A stretch of DNA of 64,000 bases from JAHTBL01 sp038532735 (GCA_038532735.1 JBCBAC010000008.1:1-64000), one strand, 5' to 3'. Positions 15,570 through 23,786 are shown, counted from the first letter of the stretch. The notes: generated from the letters alone by a model not told the origin. Translations and numbers: made by a program.

Positions 15570-16422
15570 AGAGCTTTTCGTTCAACTCGATGGCCGCAGC
15601 CGCGGTGCGGGGCCCGAAGCCCAGAATATATAGCCCATCCATACGGATCACCGACCGGGTTTCTGCCGCTGGAGTCGTCACGATAGCAGGCATAGAGAAA
15701 AGCTCATCATCGCCAGTGCTGTGATCACCGCCGCGATCCATCATCAAGATCACGTCTGGCGCCGCCGCGCTGACCGCTTCATCGGTCATCTGCTTGTAGC
15801 CCTCGAACTCCGTTATCGCGTTCACGCCGCCGCTCATCTCGATGATGGCTTGCGCGGCTGTATTCGTGCCGCCTGCCATGATCCGCCCGCCTTGGGTGCT
15901 GAGGATAAAGAGCACACGTTTCGGTGTCTCGGTCACATCCGCCGCCTGCGCCTCCGCGGCGCGCAATTCAGTGTCGATCTTGGCGGCGAGAGCTTCGGCT
16001 TTGTCGGGCGTGTTCAGCGCCTCTCCGACGACGCGGATCTTCTCCAGAATGCCCTCGCGGCTGTAGGTTTCAGGGACAGTGACGAAGGGCACCGCGGCTT
16101 CGCGCAGAAGATCAATCGTCTCGGGCGGGCCTGCCCCTTCTTCCGACACGATTAACGTTGGATCAACCGACAGCACGCCTTCGGCTGAGAGCGCGCGCAT
16201 GTAGCCAACATCCTCTAACTCGGTCGCCTCCGCCGGGTAGGTCGATGTGGTGTCGCGCGCAACAAGGCGATCCTCTTCGCCCAAGGCGTAAACAATCTCG
16301 GTCACCGCGCCGCCCAAGGTCAGGACGCGGTCCTCTTCATCCGCTGCAAAACCGGGGCTCGCCGCCAGAAAGACGGCGGCGCAACTGAATGTGACAAAAC
16401 GGTGTAGCAAAGCAGACGGCAT
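15559..16422 (-). CDS. hmuT: Periplasmic haem-binding protein HmuT
   Basis: A 287-residue substrate-binding protein with a signal peptide (cleavage near SPGFAADEE, residue 27) and a two-lobed cluster A-2 fold: RVLTLGGAVTEIVYALG at the N-lobe, the haem-binding Tyr probably in TTSTYPAEA, and GGRIMAGGTNTAAQAIIEMSG at the hinge. The ATG at 16422 overlaps the hmuS stop (TGATG), so an upstream start is unnecessary. It delivers haem to HmuUV. Confidence 0.92.
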   Translation of the reverse strand: MPSALLHRFVTFSCAAVFLAASPGFAADEEDRVLTLGGAVTEIVYALGEEDRLVARDTTSTYPAEATELEDVGYMRALSAEGVLSVDPTLIVSEEGAGPPETIDLLREAAVPFVTVPETYSREGILEKIRVVGEALNTPDKAEALAAKIDTELRAAEAQAADVTETPKRVLFILSTQGGRIMAGGTNTAAQAIIEMSGGVNAITEFEGYKQMTDEAVSAAAPDVILMMDRGGDHSTGDDELFSMPAIVTTPAAETRSVIRMDGLYILGFGPRTAAAAIELNEKLYGG

Positions 16423-17474
16423 CACACAGCCTCCTTTTCCAGGCTTTGCAAACTCTTGACGATCTCTTGCCACGCGGGACGGCTGTCGCGGCCCTCCTTG
16501 CCAACGCCGAAGACCTGAAAGATCAGCATCCCGTGTTTGTCGAACGCCTCGACCGAGGTGGCCATGCCGCGCTGCGTGGGTTTCTCAACCGCCCAGACCT
16601 CGGCCACGTGATCCAGCCGCAGGTGCAGGTTGAAGCGCGGGTCGAGCACGTTTTGCCATGGGCCCATCGCTTTGAGCGTGCCGATCCGGCCAGTATGGAT
16701 CTGGATGCAGCCGCGATTGCCTGTGAAGATCATCACGTCAATCTCGCGCGCTTTTACGGCGTGAAGCATTTGATCCACCGCTTGCGGGGCCAGCGCGCGC
16801 ACGAAGGGCGCACCCGCAATGCGGTAGGCGCCCAAACGGTTCATCTTTAGCTTGGAGACAAGGCGCAGGAACTGGTGTGTGTCTGTCATCCGCGCCCATT
16901 CCTTGCGCAGGATGTCTAGTTTGTCGGGTGCGGATTTAGGTGGCTCCGTCGGAACTTGGGGCGCGACCTCCAGCGTGTCGTCCTGCGCCTCCAGCGCGAG
17001 CGTCGTTTTCGCGGCGTCCCACGCCTCAAGGTTTGACGCCTCGCGCAGGAAAATCTTGTGGACTGCATCGCCCGCGGCATCGAAGACCTGAACAGACCGG
17101 CGCAACCCTGCGTCCGTCTCTTTCTCCACCATGAAGGCGTGTTGCCAATGCGATGGGAAAATCCTTAGATCAATCTCTTCGCCCAGCACCATCGCGGCGT
17201 GAGAGCCGGGGTGATAGTTTTGATAGACGCCGTCCTTTTCATGCACGCAAGACGCGTTGCGCGTCAGCGCCATCACGTCGCCCAGCGTCTCGGCGGCCCC
17301 CATGATGCCGTCGGGATGCGCGGCGATCTTGGTAACACCCCGCCCACAAAATGCGGCAACAAGCTGCGCTTCGGTGATGCCCAGCTTATCGGCCAAGTCG
17401 CGGTCGCGCAGTTTGGGAAGATCTTCGCGCATGGCGCGGATGGTTGCAGCGTCCAGATATGCGTGATCAGCCAT
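16422..17474 (-). CDS. hmuS: Haemin-degrading/transport factor HmuS
   Basis: A 350-residue HmuS/ChuS-type cytoplasmic haem protein built from two similar halves: the first contains MALTRNASCVHEKDGVYQN, the second VMIFTGNRGCIQIHTGRI. It receives imported haem and is thought to release iron or pass haem on. Length matches the family. GGAGGG precedes the ATG at 17474, which rules out the longer upstream frame. An iron-type box at 17542-17557 lies about 70 bases upstream, so this is probably the promoter of hmuSTUV. Confidence 0.93.
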   Translation of the reverse strand: MADHAYLDAATIRAMREDLPKLRDRDLADKLGITEAQLVAAFCGRGVTKIAAHPDGIMGAAETLGDVMALTRNASCVHEKDGVYQNYHPGSHAAMVLGEEIDLRIFPSHWQHAFMVEKETDAGLRRSVQVFDAAGDAVHKIFLREASNLEAWDAAKTTLALEAQDDTLEVAPQVPTEPPKSAPDKLDILRKEWARMTDTHQFLRLVSKLKMNRLGAYRIAGAPFVRALAPQAVDQMLHAVKAREIDVMIFTGNRGCIQIHTGRIGTLKAMGPWQNVLDPRFNLHLRLDHVAEVWAVEKPTQRGMATSVEAFDKHGMLIFQVFGVGKEGRDSRPAWQEIVKSLQSLEKEAV

Positions 17475-17541
17475 GTGACCCTCCGGTCTGTGAAATGTGG
17501 CTGGCGTCAAAGGCGGACGCGTGGCTGGCATATGTGTATGG

Positions 17542-17557
17542 TTGACAAGTTTAGTCA
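17542..17557 (-). promoter_or_regulatory. Putative iron-responsive box, copy 3 (hmuSTUV promoter)
   Basis: TTGACAAGTTTAGTCA, the best-kept copy, has TGAC...GTCA inverted ends. It lies 68 bases upstream of hmuS, in the gap after the second pseudoazurin gene. Binding by an iron-sensing repressor such as IscR of Rhodobacterales is inferred. Confidence 0.6.
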
Positions 17558-17614
17558 GCTTTACGCAGATCGCAAGGTTGCAGATGATCACGTTTGCCGG
17601 GGCGGCGGGATGGA

Positions 17615-18103
17615 TCAGGCGCTTTCTTCGAGAGCTTTGAGTAAATCCCGGAAGTTTCCGCGCGCCTTACCGGGATGGCGGACCTTGCGCACGGCCTCCA
17701 GGTTGTACAGATCACCGCCCACCACGATTAGCCCAACCATACCCCATTCGTAATGTGGCAGGCAGATATAGCCATAGATGCCCGGCACGGTCAGGGTCAC
17801 CTTAATCTCTTCATCAATCGCGCCGTTCCACGGCTCCGCCCCTTCCGGGATCATCCCGCGTTTGGAGGCGGAGTTATGGCTGGGATCGGTGGCAAGGAAC
17901 GTGACGCTGTCGCCGGGCTCGATCCGCAAAATGGCCGGCTCGAACACGTTGGGGACGTCGGCATTCTCCCCACAGCCAGCATTCAGCATCAAAACCGAGT
18001 GTTGGCCCCCTTCAGACGCCGAGACAGGCGCATCGGCAGAGACCATCGTGCCCGCTAAAGCCGCCAGTGAAACGGTGAAATTACGACGTGTAAGCATGGA
18101 CAA
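17615..18103 (-). CDS. Pseudoazurin-like cupredoxin 2, last gene of the siderophore ABC unit
   Basis: A 160-162 residue periplasmic type 1 copper protein. The export signal is twin-arginine-like (TRRNFTVSLAAL). Ligands are His76 (PSHNSAS) and Cys114, His117, Met122 (CLPHYEWGM), at the same numbering as the paralogue at 7682. A TTG at 18103 sits six bases from AAAGGAGG, the ideal spacing, while ATG 18097 is 12 bases away, so TTG is probably the start. Either overlaps the end of the ABC ATPase gene, so the cupredoxin is co-translated with an iron transporter. That context is unusual and suggests electron transfer during iron import or replacement of haem carriers; both are inference. Confidence 0.9.
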   Translation of the reverse strand: MSMLTRRNFTVSLAALAGTMVSADAPVSASEGGQHSVLMLNAGCGENADVPNVFEPAILRIEPGDSVTFLATDPSHNSASKRGMIPEGAEPWNGAIDEEIKVTLTVPGIYGYICLPHYEWGMVGLIVVGGDLYNLEAVRKVRHPGKARGNFRDLLKALEESA

Positions 18104-18851
18104 CCAAATCCTCCTTTGGACCTATGGTGATGTGGATACCGACCCCGTAGGTCGCCCCGATCTCGGGGCGGTGCAGCACTTCTTGCGGGCTGCCTTGGGC
18201 CAGAACCTGACCCTGACGCAGTAGGATCAGATGATCAGCAAAGCGCGCGGCGAGGTTCAGATCATGCAGGGCAACGATGCCAATGGCCCCGCGCGCCCGG
18301 ATGGTGCTTGCAATCTGTCCCAGAACATCGAGCTGGTGGCGCAAATCCAGCGCCGATGTCGGCTCATCAAACAGATAGACATCCGCCTGCCGGATCAGCG
18401 CCTGCGCGACCGACACCATCTGCGCCTGCCCGCCGGACAGTTCCGAGATGTAGGCCTCCGACAGATGGCCGATGCCTGCGCTGTGCAGCGCCTCCCCCAC
18501 GGCGTCCATATCAGCGGCGCTGACCTTCCACCCGGCAAGGTTCTTGCGCGCCATCATCACCACGTCGAACACCGTGAGCGACGCGTTCGCGGCGAAGAAC
18601 TGCGGCATGAAGCATACCCGTTTCAGACGCGCGCGGGTGCTAAGCGTCGCCAGATCGAGATCACCCAGATGGACCTGCCCCGCCGAGGGTTTCAAAAGTC
18701 CCGCGATCACCCGAAAGAGCGTGGATTTCCCCGACGCGTTCGGCCCGATCAGCGCGGTCAACTGCCCCGGCTGCAACGCCTCAAACGCGGTCTCGTTCAG
18801 GATCGTGCGCTGGTCATAGGCAAAGCGCAGCTCTCGTGCGGAAAGCGTCAT
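18081..18851 (-). CDS. Iron-siderophore ABC transporter ATP-binding protein (FecE-like)
   Basis: A 256-residue ABC ATPase: Walker A GPNASGKST near residue 37, signature LSGGQAQM, Walker B VYLFDEPTS and switch ALHDLNLA. ATG 18851 overlaps the permease stop (ATGA). The open frame continues far upstream inside the permease gene, but that part is only its shadow. With the permease and binding protein upstream it forms a FecBCDE/FepBDGC-type ferric-siderophore importer. The 3' end overlaps the cupredoxin gene by about 20 bases. Confidence 0.92.
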   Translation of the reverse strand: MTLSARELRFAYDQRTILNETAFEALQPGQLTALIGPNASGKSTLFRVIAGLLKPSAGQVHLGDLDLATLSTRARLKRVCFMPQFFAANASLTVFDVVMMARKNLAGWKVSAADMDAVGEALHSAGIGHLSEAYISELSGGQAQMVSVAQALIRQADVYLFDEPTSALDLRHQLDVLGQIASTIRARGAIGIVALHDLNLAARFADHLILLRQGQVLAQGSPQEVLHRPEIGATYGVGIHITIGPKEDLVVHAYTS

Positions 18852-19921
18852 TGCCAGTGCCTCTTGCGTTGGCTCAGGATGAGGCTGACGAAAAACGGAA
18901 TGCCGATCAGCGACGTGATCATGCCAATCGGATAGACAATCCCCGGCGTGATTGCTTTGGAGGCTATGGACGTCCCCGACAGGATCAACGCCCCTGCGAG
19001 AGCCGAGAGCGGCAGGAACCCGCGCTGGTCCTCCCCCACGATGATGCGCGCGATATGCGGGCCGACGAGGCCGACGAAGGCAATAGCCCCGACAAAGGAC
19101 ACTGCTACCGCCGACAGCAGCGATACGCCCGCCAGCACCATCAACCGCAAAAGCGCGACGTTGACGCCAAGGGCTGCCGCCTTGTCCTCGCCCATGCGCA
19201 GGGCGGTCAGCGCCCAACTGCGCGACAGAAAGTACGGCAGCACGATCAGCAACACGACGACGCAGATGCCCACCTTGGGCCATGTCGCGCGGGCCAGCGA
19301 TCCCAACTGCCAGAAGATCAGCTGCGCCAATTGCAGCTCGGACGCGCCGTATTGCAGAAACGCGAGCAGCGCGTTGAAGGTGAAGAGCATCGCGATGCCC
19401 ACAAGGATCATCGCCTCGGGCGTGACGCCGCGCAGGCGGGTGAAGGCGAAGAGCGCAAGCGAGGCCAGAAGCGACAGCGCAAACGCGTTGACGGTGACCA
19501 GCAGGCCGCCGACGCTGGGGATCACAGAAAAGCCCAGGACAATCGCCAAAGCCGCGCCAAAGGAGGCTGCGGATGACAGGCCCAGCGTGAACGGATCGGC
19601 CAGTGGGTTGTTCAGGATTGTCTGCATCTCGGCCCCGGCCACGCCCAGCATGGCGCCAACGACAACGGCCATCAGGGCCACGGGTAGGCGCAGGTCCCAA
19701 ATGATGACCTCTTCCTTGATGGTCGCGACGGAAGGATCAACGATCACATGCAGCGTGCGCAGAAAGCTCAGATCAGCGGGGCCGGTGACGATGTCGATCA
19801 GAATGGTGGTGCAAAGGGCCAGCGCGGCCAGAAGCACAAGCATGACGCGGCGAGCTGTGCGGCGGCGATACGCTCCCACAATCTCGCCCGCGCTGAGCGG
19901 GGGATGTGTGTCAGTACTCAT
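18848..19921 (-). CDS. Iron-siderophore ABC transporter permease (FecCD-like)
   Basis: A 357-residue permease with about ten membrane helices. Family marks are GAMLGVAGAEMQTILNNPLA near residue 90 and AIAFVGLVGPHIARIIVGED near 285, the latter joining the ATPase. One polypeptide serves both halves of the channel, as a homodimer. A 10-bp hairpin separates it from the binding-protein gene upstream, probably lowering its expression relative to that protein. It overlaps the ATPase gene by four bases. Confidence 0.92.
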   Translation of the reverse strand: MSTDTHPPLSAGEIVGAYRRRTARRVMLVLLAALALCTTILIDIVTGPADLSFLRTLHVIVDPSVATIKEEVIIWDLRLPVALMAVVVGAMLGVAGAEMQTILNNPLADPFTLGLSSAASFGAALAIVLGFSVIPSVGGLLVTVNAFALSLLASLALFAFTRLRGVTPEAMILVGIAMLFTFNALLAFLQYGASELQLAQLIFWQLGSLARATWPKVGICVVVLLIVLPYFLSRSWALTALRMGEDKAAALGVNVALLRLMVLAGVSLLSAVAVSFVGAIAFVGLVGPHIARIIVGEDQRGFLPLSALAGALILSGTSIASKAITPGIVYPIGMITSLIGIPFFVSLILSQRKRHWQ

Positions 19922-19930
19922 TGAGAAGAC

Positions 19931-19958
19931 GCCCGCAGCAAATTGCTCTGCTGCGGGC
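19931..19958 (-). terminator. Intercistronic hairpin between binding protein and permease
   Basis: GCCCGCAGCA and TGCTGCGGGC pair perfectly over 10 bases around an eight-base loop, in the 45-base gap after the binding-protein stop. Such hairpins act as partial terminators or 3' stabilisers, giving more binding protein than permease. The tail on the minus strand is only partly T-rich, so full termination is unlikely. Confidence 0.6.
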
Positions 19959-19966
19959 CTTTGCCT

Positions 19967-21124
19967 TTAGTTGCCAGCCGTGCCGACGCTTAGCCAGAAC
20001 TGCCCCGAGTTCTCATAGGGCATGAACTTGGCGTGCATCCGGTCAAAGGTCTCTTGCGGATCGAGATCGGCAAAATGCTCGGGATAGAGCCATTTGGCGA
20101 TCTGCTGCACAGCGATGAAGTGATAAGGCGAGTTGTAGAACTGGTGATAGATGGAGTGGTAATTCCCTTCTTTCACCGCCCGCAATTGGTCAAAGCCGGA
20201 CCGAGACGCAAGCGCGTTGATCTTCTCGGCATTTACCTCTGGGTCGCCCTCATACCCCAAGAGGACGGCTGTGACCTCGGGCTTGGCCTCCGCCCAGTTG
20301 GCCCCAGTGCCAATGATGTGGTCGGGATCGGCCTCGAGGATGCCTTCCATGGACACGTCCACCGAATAGGCGTTGGCGAGGGTTGAGCCGTAGTTCTGCC
20401 CGCCCGCCAATTCGACAAAGCGACCATAGTTATAGGGCCCAAAAGACCAGCAGCAGAAATCAGGCTGCCAACCCGCCGCGTTTTCGATCACGACGAGGGG
20501 GCGATCCTCTGCCGGAATCTGGTCGACGACATTGGTCACCTTGCGCATTTCGGCGATGTAGAAATCGACGAATTCCAGCGCGCCCTCCTCTTCCCCCAGC
20601 ACGCGGCCGAGGGTTAGCAGAGAGGGTACGGTATTCTCCGTCGCATTACGGCGGAAGTCGATGAAGACGACCGGCACACCAGCTTTGTCGAGCTTTTCGA
20701 TCAGGCCGGTTTCCTCGGCTTTGAAGAGGTTGCCGACATCCAGAAGGACCAGATCGGCCTCAGCCTCTAGCACTGCTTCGATGCTGAAATCGCCCGCATA
20801 GGGGTTGCCGAAATTGATCATCCGGGCGGCGTCCTCGGGGAAGGCGGCCTCGAATTTTCGGAACGCATCGGGGTCATATAGAACCAGATCGTCCTTCCAG
20901 CCCACAATTTTTTCGAAGGGATTACCATCGGTGATCGCGGCGATCGAATACATCATCCGGCCTTCGCCAAGAATGATCTTTTCGGGATGATCGGCAAGTG
21001 TGACTTCGCGGCCTGCGACGTCGGTGAGTGTCAGGGCTTCGGCCTGTGCGGATGTTGCTGGCGTGAACAGGGTCACGGTTGCTGCAAGCGTAAGGGCGAA
21101 GCCGCTCATGAAACGAGAGTTCAT
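19967..21124 (-). CDS. Iron-siderophore ABC transporter substrate-binding protein (FecB-like)
   Basis: A 385-residue periplasmic binding protein with a signal peptide (cleavage near TSAQAEA, residue 28) and the TroA/FecB fold: DVAGREVTLADHPEKIILGEG at the N-lobe and EAEADLVLLDVGNLF at the hinge. It is longer than classical FhuD/FecB proteins (about 300), a known larger subgroup. AGGAG precedes the ATG. Two iron-type boxes lie upstream (21179 and 21294). It heads binding protein-permease-ATPase-cupredoxin. The siderophore is not predictable. Confidence 0.9.
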   Translation of the reverse strand: MNSRFMSGFALTLAATVTLFTPATSAQAEALTLTDVAGREVTLADHPEKIILGEGRMMYSIAAITDGNPFEKIVGWKDDLVLYDPDAFRKFEAAFPEDAARMINFGNPYAGDFSIEAVLEAEADLVLLDVGNLFKAEETGLIEKLDKAGVPVVFIDFRRNATENTVPSLLTLGRVLGEEEGALEFVDFYIAEMRKVTNVVDQIPAEDRPLVVIENAAGWQPDFCCWSFGPYNYGRFVELAGGQNYGSTLANAYSVDVSMEGILEADPDHIIGTGANWAEAKPEVTAVLLGYEGDPEVNAEKINALASRSGFDQLRAVKEGNYHSIYHQFYNSPYHFIAVQQIAKWLYPEHFADLDPQETFDRMHAKFMPYENSGQFWLSVGTAGN

Positions 21125-21178
21125 AGCGGTTCTCCTATTGGCTACTGGATCGTCCTTACAGGAGGCGAATAGATTTTC

Positions 21179-21194
21179 AAAGTAAAATGCTCAG
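21179..21194 (-). promoter_or_regulatory. Putative iron-responsive box, variant upstream of the FecB-like gene
   Basis: On the minus strand CTGAGCATTTTACTTT aligns with the shared box but has G for C at position 5 and C for G in TTTAGT. A 15-bp part of it (TAAAATGCTCAGGTA on the plus strand, 21183-21197) recurs exactly at 28598-28612, before the dihaem peroxidase gene. It lies 55 bases upstream of the binding-protein start. Confidence 0.45.
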
Positions 21195-21293
21195 GTATTT
21201 TTTGCGCTGAGAGCAGATGATTTTCAAGAACGACTCCCAAAGCGCGGCGCGTCGTCGCGGCTTACCTTACAAGAATAGTAAGAATTGACTTTA

Positions 21294-21309
21294 CTGACAA
21301 AAATAGTCA
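21294..21309 (+). promoter_or_regulatory. Putative iron-responsive box, copy 4 (hemP unit)
   Basis: CTGACAAAAATAGTCA has both inverted arms of the shared box. It lies about 75 bases upstream of the 50-residue gene that starts the hemP unit, and 170 bases from the divergent FecB-like gene, so it may serve both. Confidence 0.55.
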
Positions 21310-21381
21310 ACTTCTCCATATCGAGTCTTCGCCACCCGGTTTGCGCGGGAAGCCCGGACACCACCCACCCTGGAGGTGAAC

Positions 21382-21534
21382 ATGCTTCGAGAGCGCCAAG
21401 AACCGGAGAACGACCTGTCAGAACCCTCTGACAAATCCTTTCTACGTGACGCAATCGAGCGAGTCCTCGCCGGGATCTATCCGACGGATGAAGAATTAGA
21501 AGACATGCTTCAGGATTTGGAGAGAACGCCATGA
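21382..21534 (+). CDS. Small acidic protein preceding hemP
   Basis: A 50-residue protein beginning MLRERQEPEND and ending LEDMLQDLERTP, rich in Glu and Asp, with no membrane segment. GGAGGTG before the ATG gives a strong ribosome site, and its stop overlaps the hemP start (ATGA), so it is almost certainly translated. I do not recognise it. It opens the small haem unit downstream of the box at 21294. Confidence 0.7.
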   Translation: MLRERQEPENDLSEPSDKSFLRDAIERVLAGIYPTDEELEDMLQDLERTP

Positions 21535-21704
21535 ATGCTATGACTGAGGTTCCCCAGCAGACCAACCGCCCCGAAGCGACCGATCAAAAGACGTATGATG
21601 CGCGCGCCCTGATGGATGGCGACACGACCGCCAACATCGTTCTGGATGGGCAGGTCTATATCTTGCGCATCACGCGCGCTGGAAAGCTGATCCTTACAAA
21701 ATGA
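21531..21704 (+). CDS. hemP: Haemin uptake protein HemP
   Basis: A 57-residue HemP/HmuP-family protein. The C-terminal half carries the family core, with YDARALMDGD, IVLDGQVYILRITR and the final GKLILTK. HemP/HmuP proteins are needed for haemin uptake, and in some species HmuP acts as a co-activator for haem-receptor expression. It overlaps the preceding and following genes by four bases each (ATGA), forming a tight three-gene unit beside the haem and siderophore import blocks. Confidence 0.9.
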   Translation: MNAMTEVPQQTNRPEATDQKTYDARALMDGDTTANIVLDGQVYILRITRAGKLILTK

Positions 21705-22180
21705 CGCCAGACCACCACGCTCGTGGCGGCGCGGCCGTCGCGTCCCTCAAAAGCATGCGCCCGTCGGAGGCCCGCATTGTGCGCAATCTCCGCCTGTGGT
21801 GCGAGGGGCCTGACGGGCAAGCCCAGGTCTGGATTCATTACCGCACTTCCTTTCCGGGCCCCCGCGCCCGCGTGGAATGCAAAGCCTTCGAGATGCTGTT
21901 GCAGATCGTCATTTCCACCGCGCACCGCCCGCTTGTGCGCCACGAGGTGGCGTGTACCTGCGTCGGCTCGGACGAGTGTATTTTCCTGCATCTGGTGAAC
22001 ACCGCAGGCCACGGCCATCTGCGCGATGCGGCCCTGATCGCGACCCTGCTTGTGGGTCCGCAATACGCCGAACATGTCGCAGGGCTTGCCGCTCAGGTGG
22101 GCAAAGGCGCCCTGAGTTTCGACGAAGACACACCGCATCTCTCAACCAACACGACCGGAAACGTCGTGCGACTCCATTAG
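21701..22180 (+). CDS. Hypothetical protein co-translated with hemP
   Basis: A 159-residue soluble protein whose ATG overlaps the hemP stop. The middle contains RPLVRHEVACTCVGSDECIF, with two nearby cysteines and a DE pair. By eye this stretch aligns without gaps to KPVRLHAPGVTELSFDEAWL in the gene at 24465-24887 (conserved P, H, T, DE) and more loosely to the 160-residue protein at 6498. I infer a small family tied to iron or haem loci. Its exact role is unknown, though haem handling or regulation would fit the operon. Confidence 0.75.
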   Translation: MTPDHHARGGAAVASLKSMRPSEARIVRNLRLWCEGPDGQAQVWIHYRTSFPGPRARVECKAFEMLLQIVISTAHRPLVRHEVACTCVGSDECIFLHLVNTAGHGHLRDAALIATLLVGPQYAEHVAGLAAQVGKGALSFDEDTPHLSTNTTGNVVRLH

Positions 22181-22206
22181 CAAGCCAATAAAGGGAAGAG
22201 CTACCT

Positions 22207-23466
22207 ATGAAACTCAAAATGACGACCGCCTTGGTCACTGCGCTCGCAGTTGCGGGCCCAGCATTTGCCGACAAAGCCGCCGTTCTCGACAACTACGCCG
22301 ATATCGCGCAGGCCAAATACGAAGACAGCCTGACAAGCGCACAAGCGCTAAAAGTCGCCGTGGACGCCCTGATTGCAGAGCCGTCCGCCGAGGCGCTGCA
22401 AGCGGCAAAAGACGCCTGGCTCAGCGCGCGCGTGCCCTACCAGCAAAGCGAAGTGTATCGCTTTGGCAATGCCATCGTCGATGACTGGGAAGGTAAGGTG
22501 AACGCATGGCCGCTTGACGAAGGTCTGATCGACTATGTCGACGGCTCTTACGGTGGCGCTACGGATGAGAACGAATATGCCGTGCTCAATGTCGTCGCCA
22601 ATCCGAGCTTTACGCTGTCGGGCACGGATGTGGACGCGGCAGAGATCACCCCTGCCCTGCTGGAAGGTGACCTGCATGAAGCCGACGGTGTCGAATCGAA
22701 TGTGGCCACCGGATATCACGCCATTGAGTTTCTGCTCTGGGGTCAGGACCTGAACGGGCATGGCCCCGGCGCGGGCAATCGTCCGTGGACAGACTATGCG
22801 TCTGGTGATGCCTGCACGAACGGCAATTGCGACCGTCGCGGCGATTATCTTGAAGCCGCAACCGCCCTGCTGGTGTCTGATCTGGAATGGATGGCCGCAC
22901 AATGGCAAGAGGGCGGCGACGCCCGCACCCAGCTGACCGCGGATGAAGATGCCGGGATCAGCGCGATCCTCACCGGCATGGGTTCGCTGTCTTATGGTGA
23001 GCAAGCTGGCGAGCGGATGAAGCTTGGCGTCATGCTGAACGACCCCGAGGAAGAGCATGATTGCTTTGCCGACAACACCCATAACAGCCATTTTTATGAC
23101 GCGATGGGCATCCGGAACGTCTATCTAGGCAGCTACACCCGCATTGACGGCACAGTCGTGAGCGGCCCGTCGCTGTCATCGCTGGTGGCCGAGGCGGATG
23201 CCGGTGTCGATGCAGAGCTGACGATGAAGCTGAACACCACCATGCTGGAGATGGCCGAGATGAAGGCCGCTGCTGAGGCCGGTTTCGCCTATGACATGAT
23301 GCTGGAACGCGGCAATGAAGCCGGTGAGGCGCTGATCATGGGGGCGGTTGATGCGCTAGTCGATCAAACCCGCTCGATCGAGCGCGCGGTCGCCGCTCTG
23401 GGTGTTGACGCTATCGCGTTTGAAGGCTCTGATAGCCTCGACAATCCCAACGCCGTGTTCGAGTAA
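22207..23466 (+). CDS. Imelysin-family periplasmic iron-uptake protein (IrpA-like)
   Basis: A 419-residue imelysin-domain protein with a signal peptide (cleavage after AFA, residue 21). The GxHxxE motif of imelysins is present as GYHAIEFLLWG (Gly169, His171, Glu174), and the length suits the IrpA-like group with two similar helical halves. A CTNGNC motif lies near residue 205. Proteins of this family are iron-regulated and implicated in iron uptake at the cell envelope. It follows the hemP unit by 26 bases and is closed by a strong terminator. Confidence 0.92.
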   Translation: MKLKMTTALVTALAVAGPAFADKAAVLDNYADIAQAKYEDSLTSAQALKVAVDALIAEPSAEALQAAKDAWLSARVPYQQSEVYRFGNAIVDDWEGKVNAWPLDEGLIDYVDGSYGGATDENEYAVLNVVANPSFTLSGTDVDAAEITPALLEGDLHEADGVESNVATGYHAIEFLLWGQDLNGHGPGAGNRPWTDYASGDACTNGNCDRRGDYLEAATALLVSDLEWMAAQWQEGGDARTQLTADEDAGISAILTGMGSLSYGEQAGERMKLGVMLNDPEEEHDCFADNTHNSHFYDAMGIRNVYLGSYTRIDGTVVSGPSLSSLVAEADAGVDAELTMKLNTTMLEMAEMKAAAEAGFAYDMMLERGNEAGEALIMGAVDALVDQTRSIERAVAALGVDAIAFEGSDSLDNPNAVFE

Positions 23467-23483
23467 ATCACTTTACCCAGCTC

Positions 23484-23509
23484 AGCCGGGCGGCATCCTT
23501 CGCCCGGCT
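23484..23509 (+). terminator. Terminator after imelysin 1
   Basis: AGCCGGGCG and CGCCCGGCT form a perfect 9-bp stem with an eight-base loop, followed by CTTTC, starting 18 bases past the imelysin stop. Confidence 0.75.
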
Positions 23510-23528
23510 CTTTCAAGCGAGGTACGAT

Positions 23529-23786
23529 ATGTCGAAGACCCCAAGCCCCTGCATTGACGTCTGCAAATTCAAACGCCAAGGCCATTGCATCGGATGTTCG
23601 ATGACCAAGGCGCAGAAATCGATGTTCAAGCAGCTCAAGAAAGACAAGCACCGCCAAGGGTTTGTCCAGATGTTGATCGGACAGCAATCCCGCCTTGGAA
23701 AATACCGTCACTGGGCACCTGAATACATGCGCAAGTGTTTGAAAAAGAAGGTAAAGCCCATCGCGGCAGTCCGCGACGTGGCTTAA
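23529..23786 (+). CDS. DUF1289-family small protein
   Basis: An 85-residue basic protein opening with CIDVCKFKRQGHCIGCSMT, the cysteine pattern (C-x3-C-x7-C-x2-C) of the DUF1289 family, which probably binds a metal. The lysine-rich remainder (QLKKDKHRQ, KKKVKP) is unlike most short DUF1289 proteins and is an extension of unknown role. It stands alone between two terminators. Its place in the iron region hints at an iron or iron-sulfur link, without proof. Confidence 0.85.
   Translation: MSKTPSPCIDVCKFKRQGHCIGCSMTKAQKSMFKQLKKDKHRQGFVQMLIGQQSRLGKYRHWAPEYMRKCLKKKVKPIAAVRDVA

Noticed and set aside
18852..19700. Upstream extension of the FecE-like ATPase frame
   Set aside because: It runs inside the permease gene in another frame; the ATPase has a proper ATGA-coupled start at 18851.
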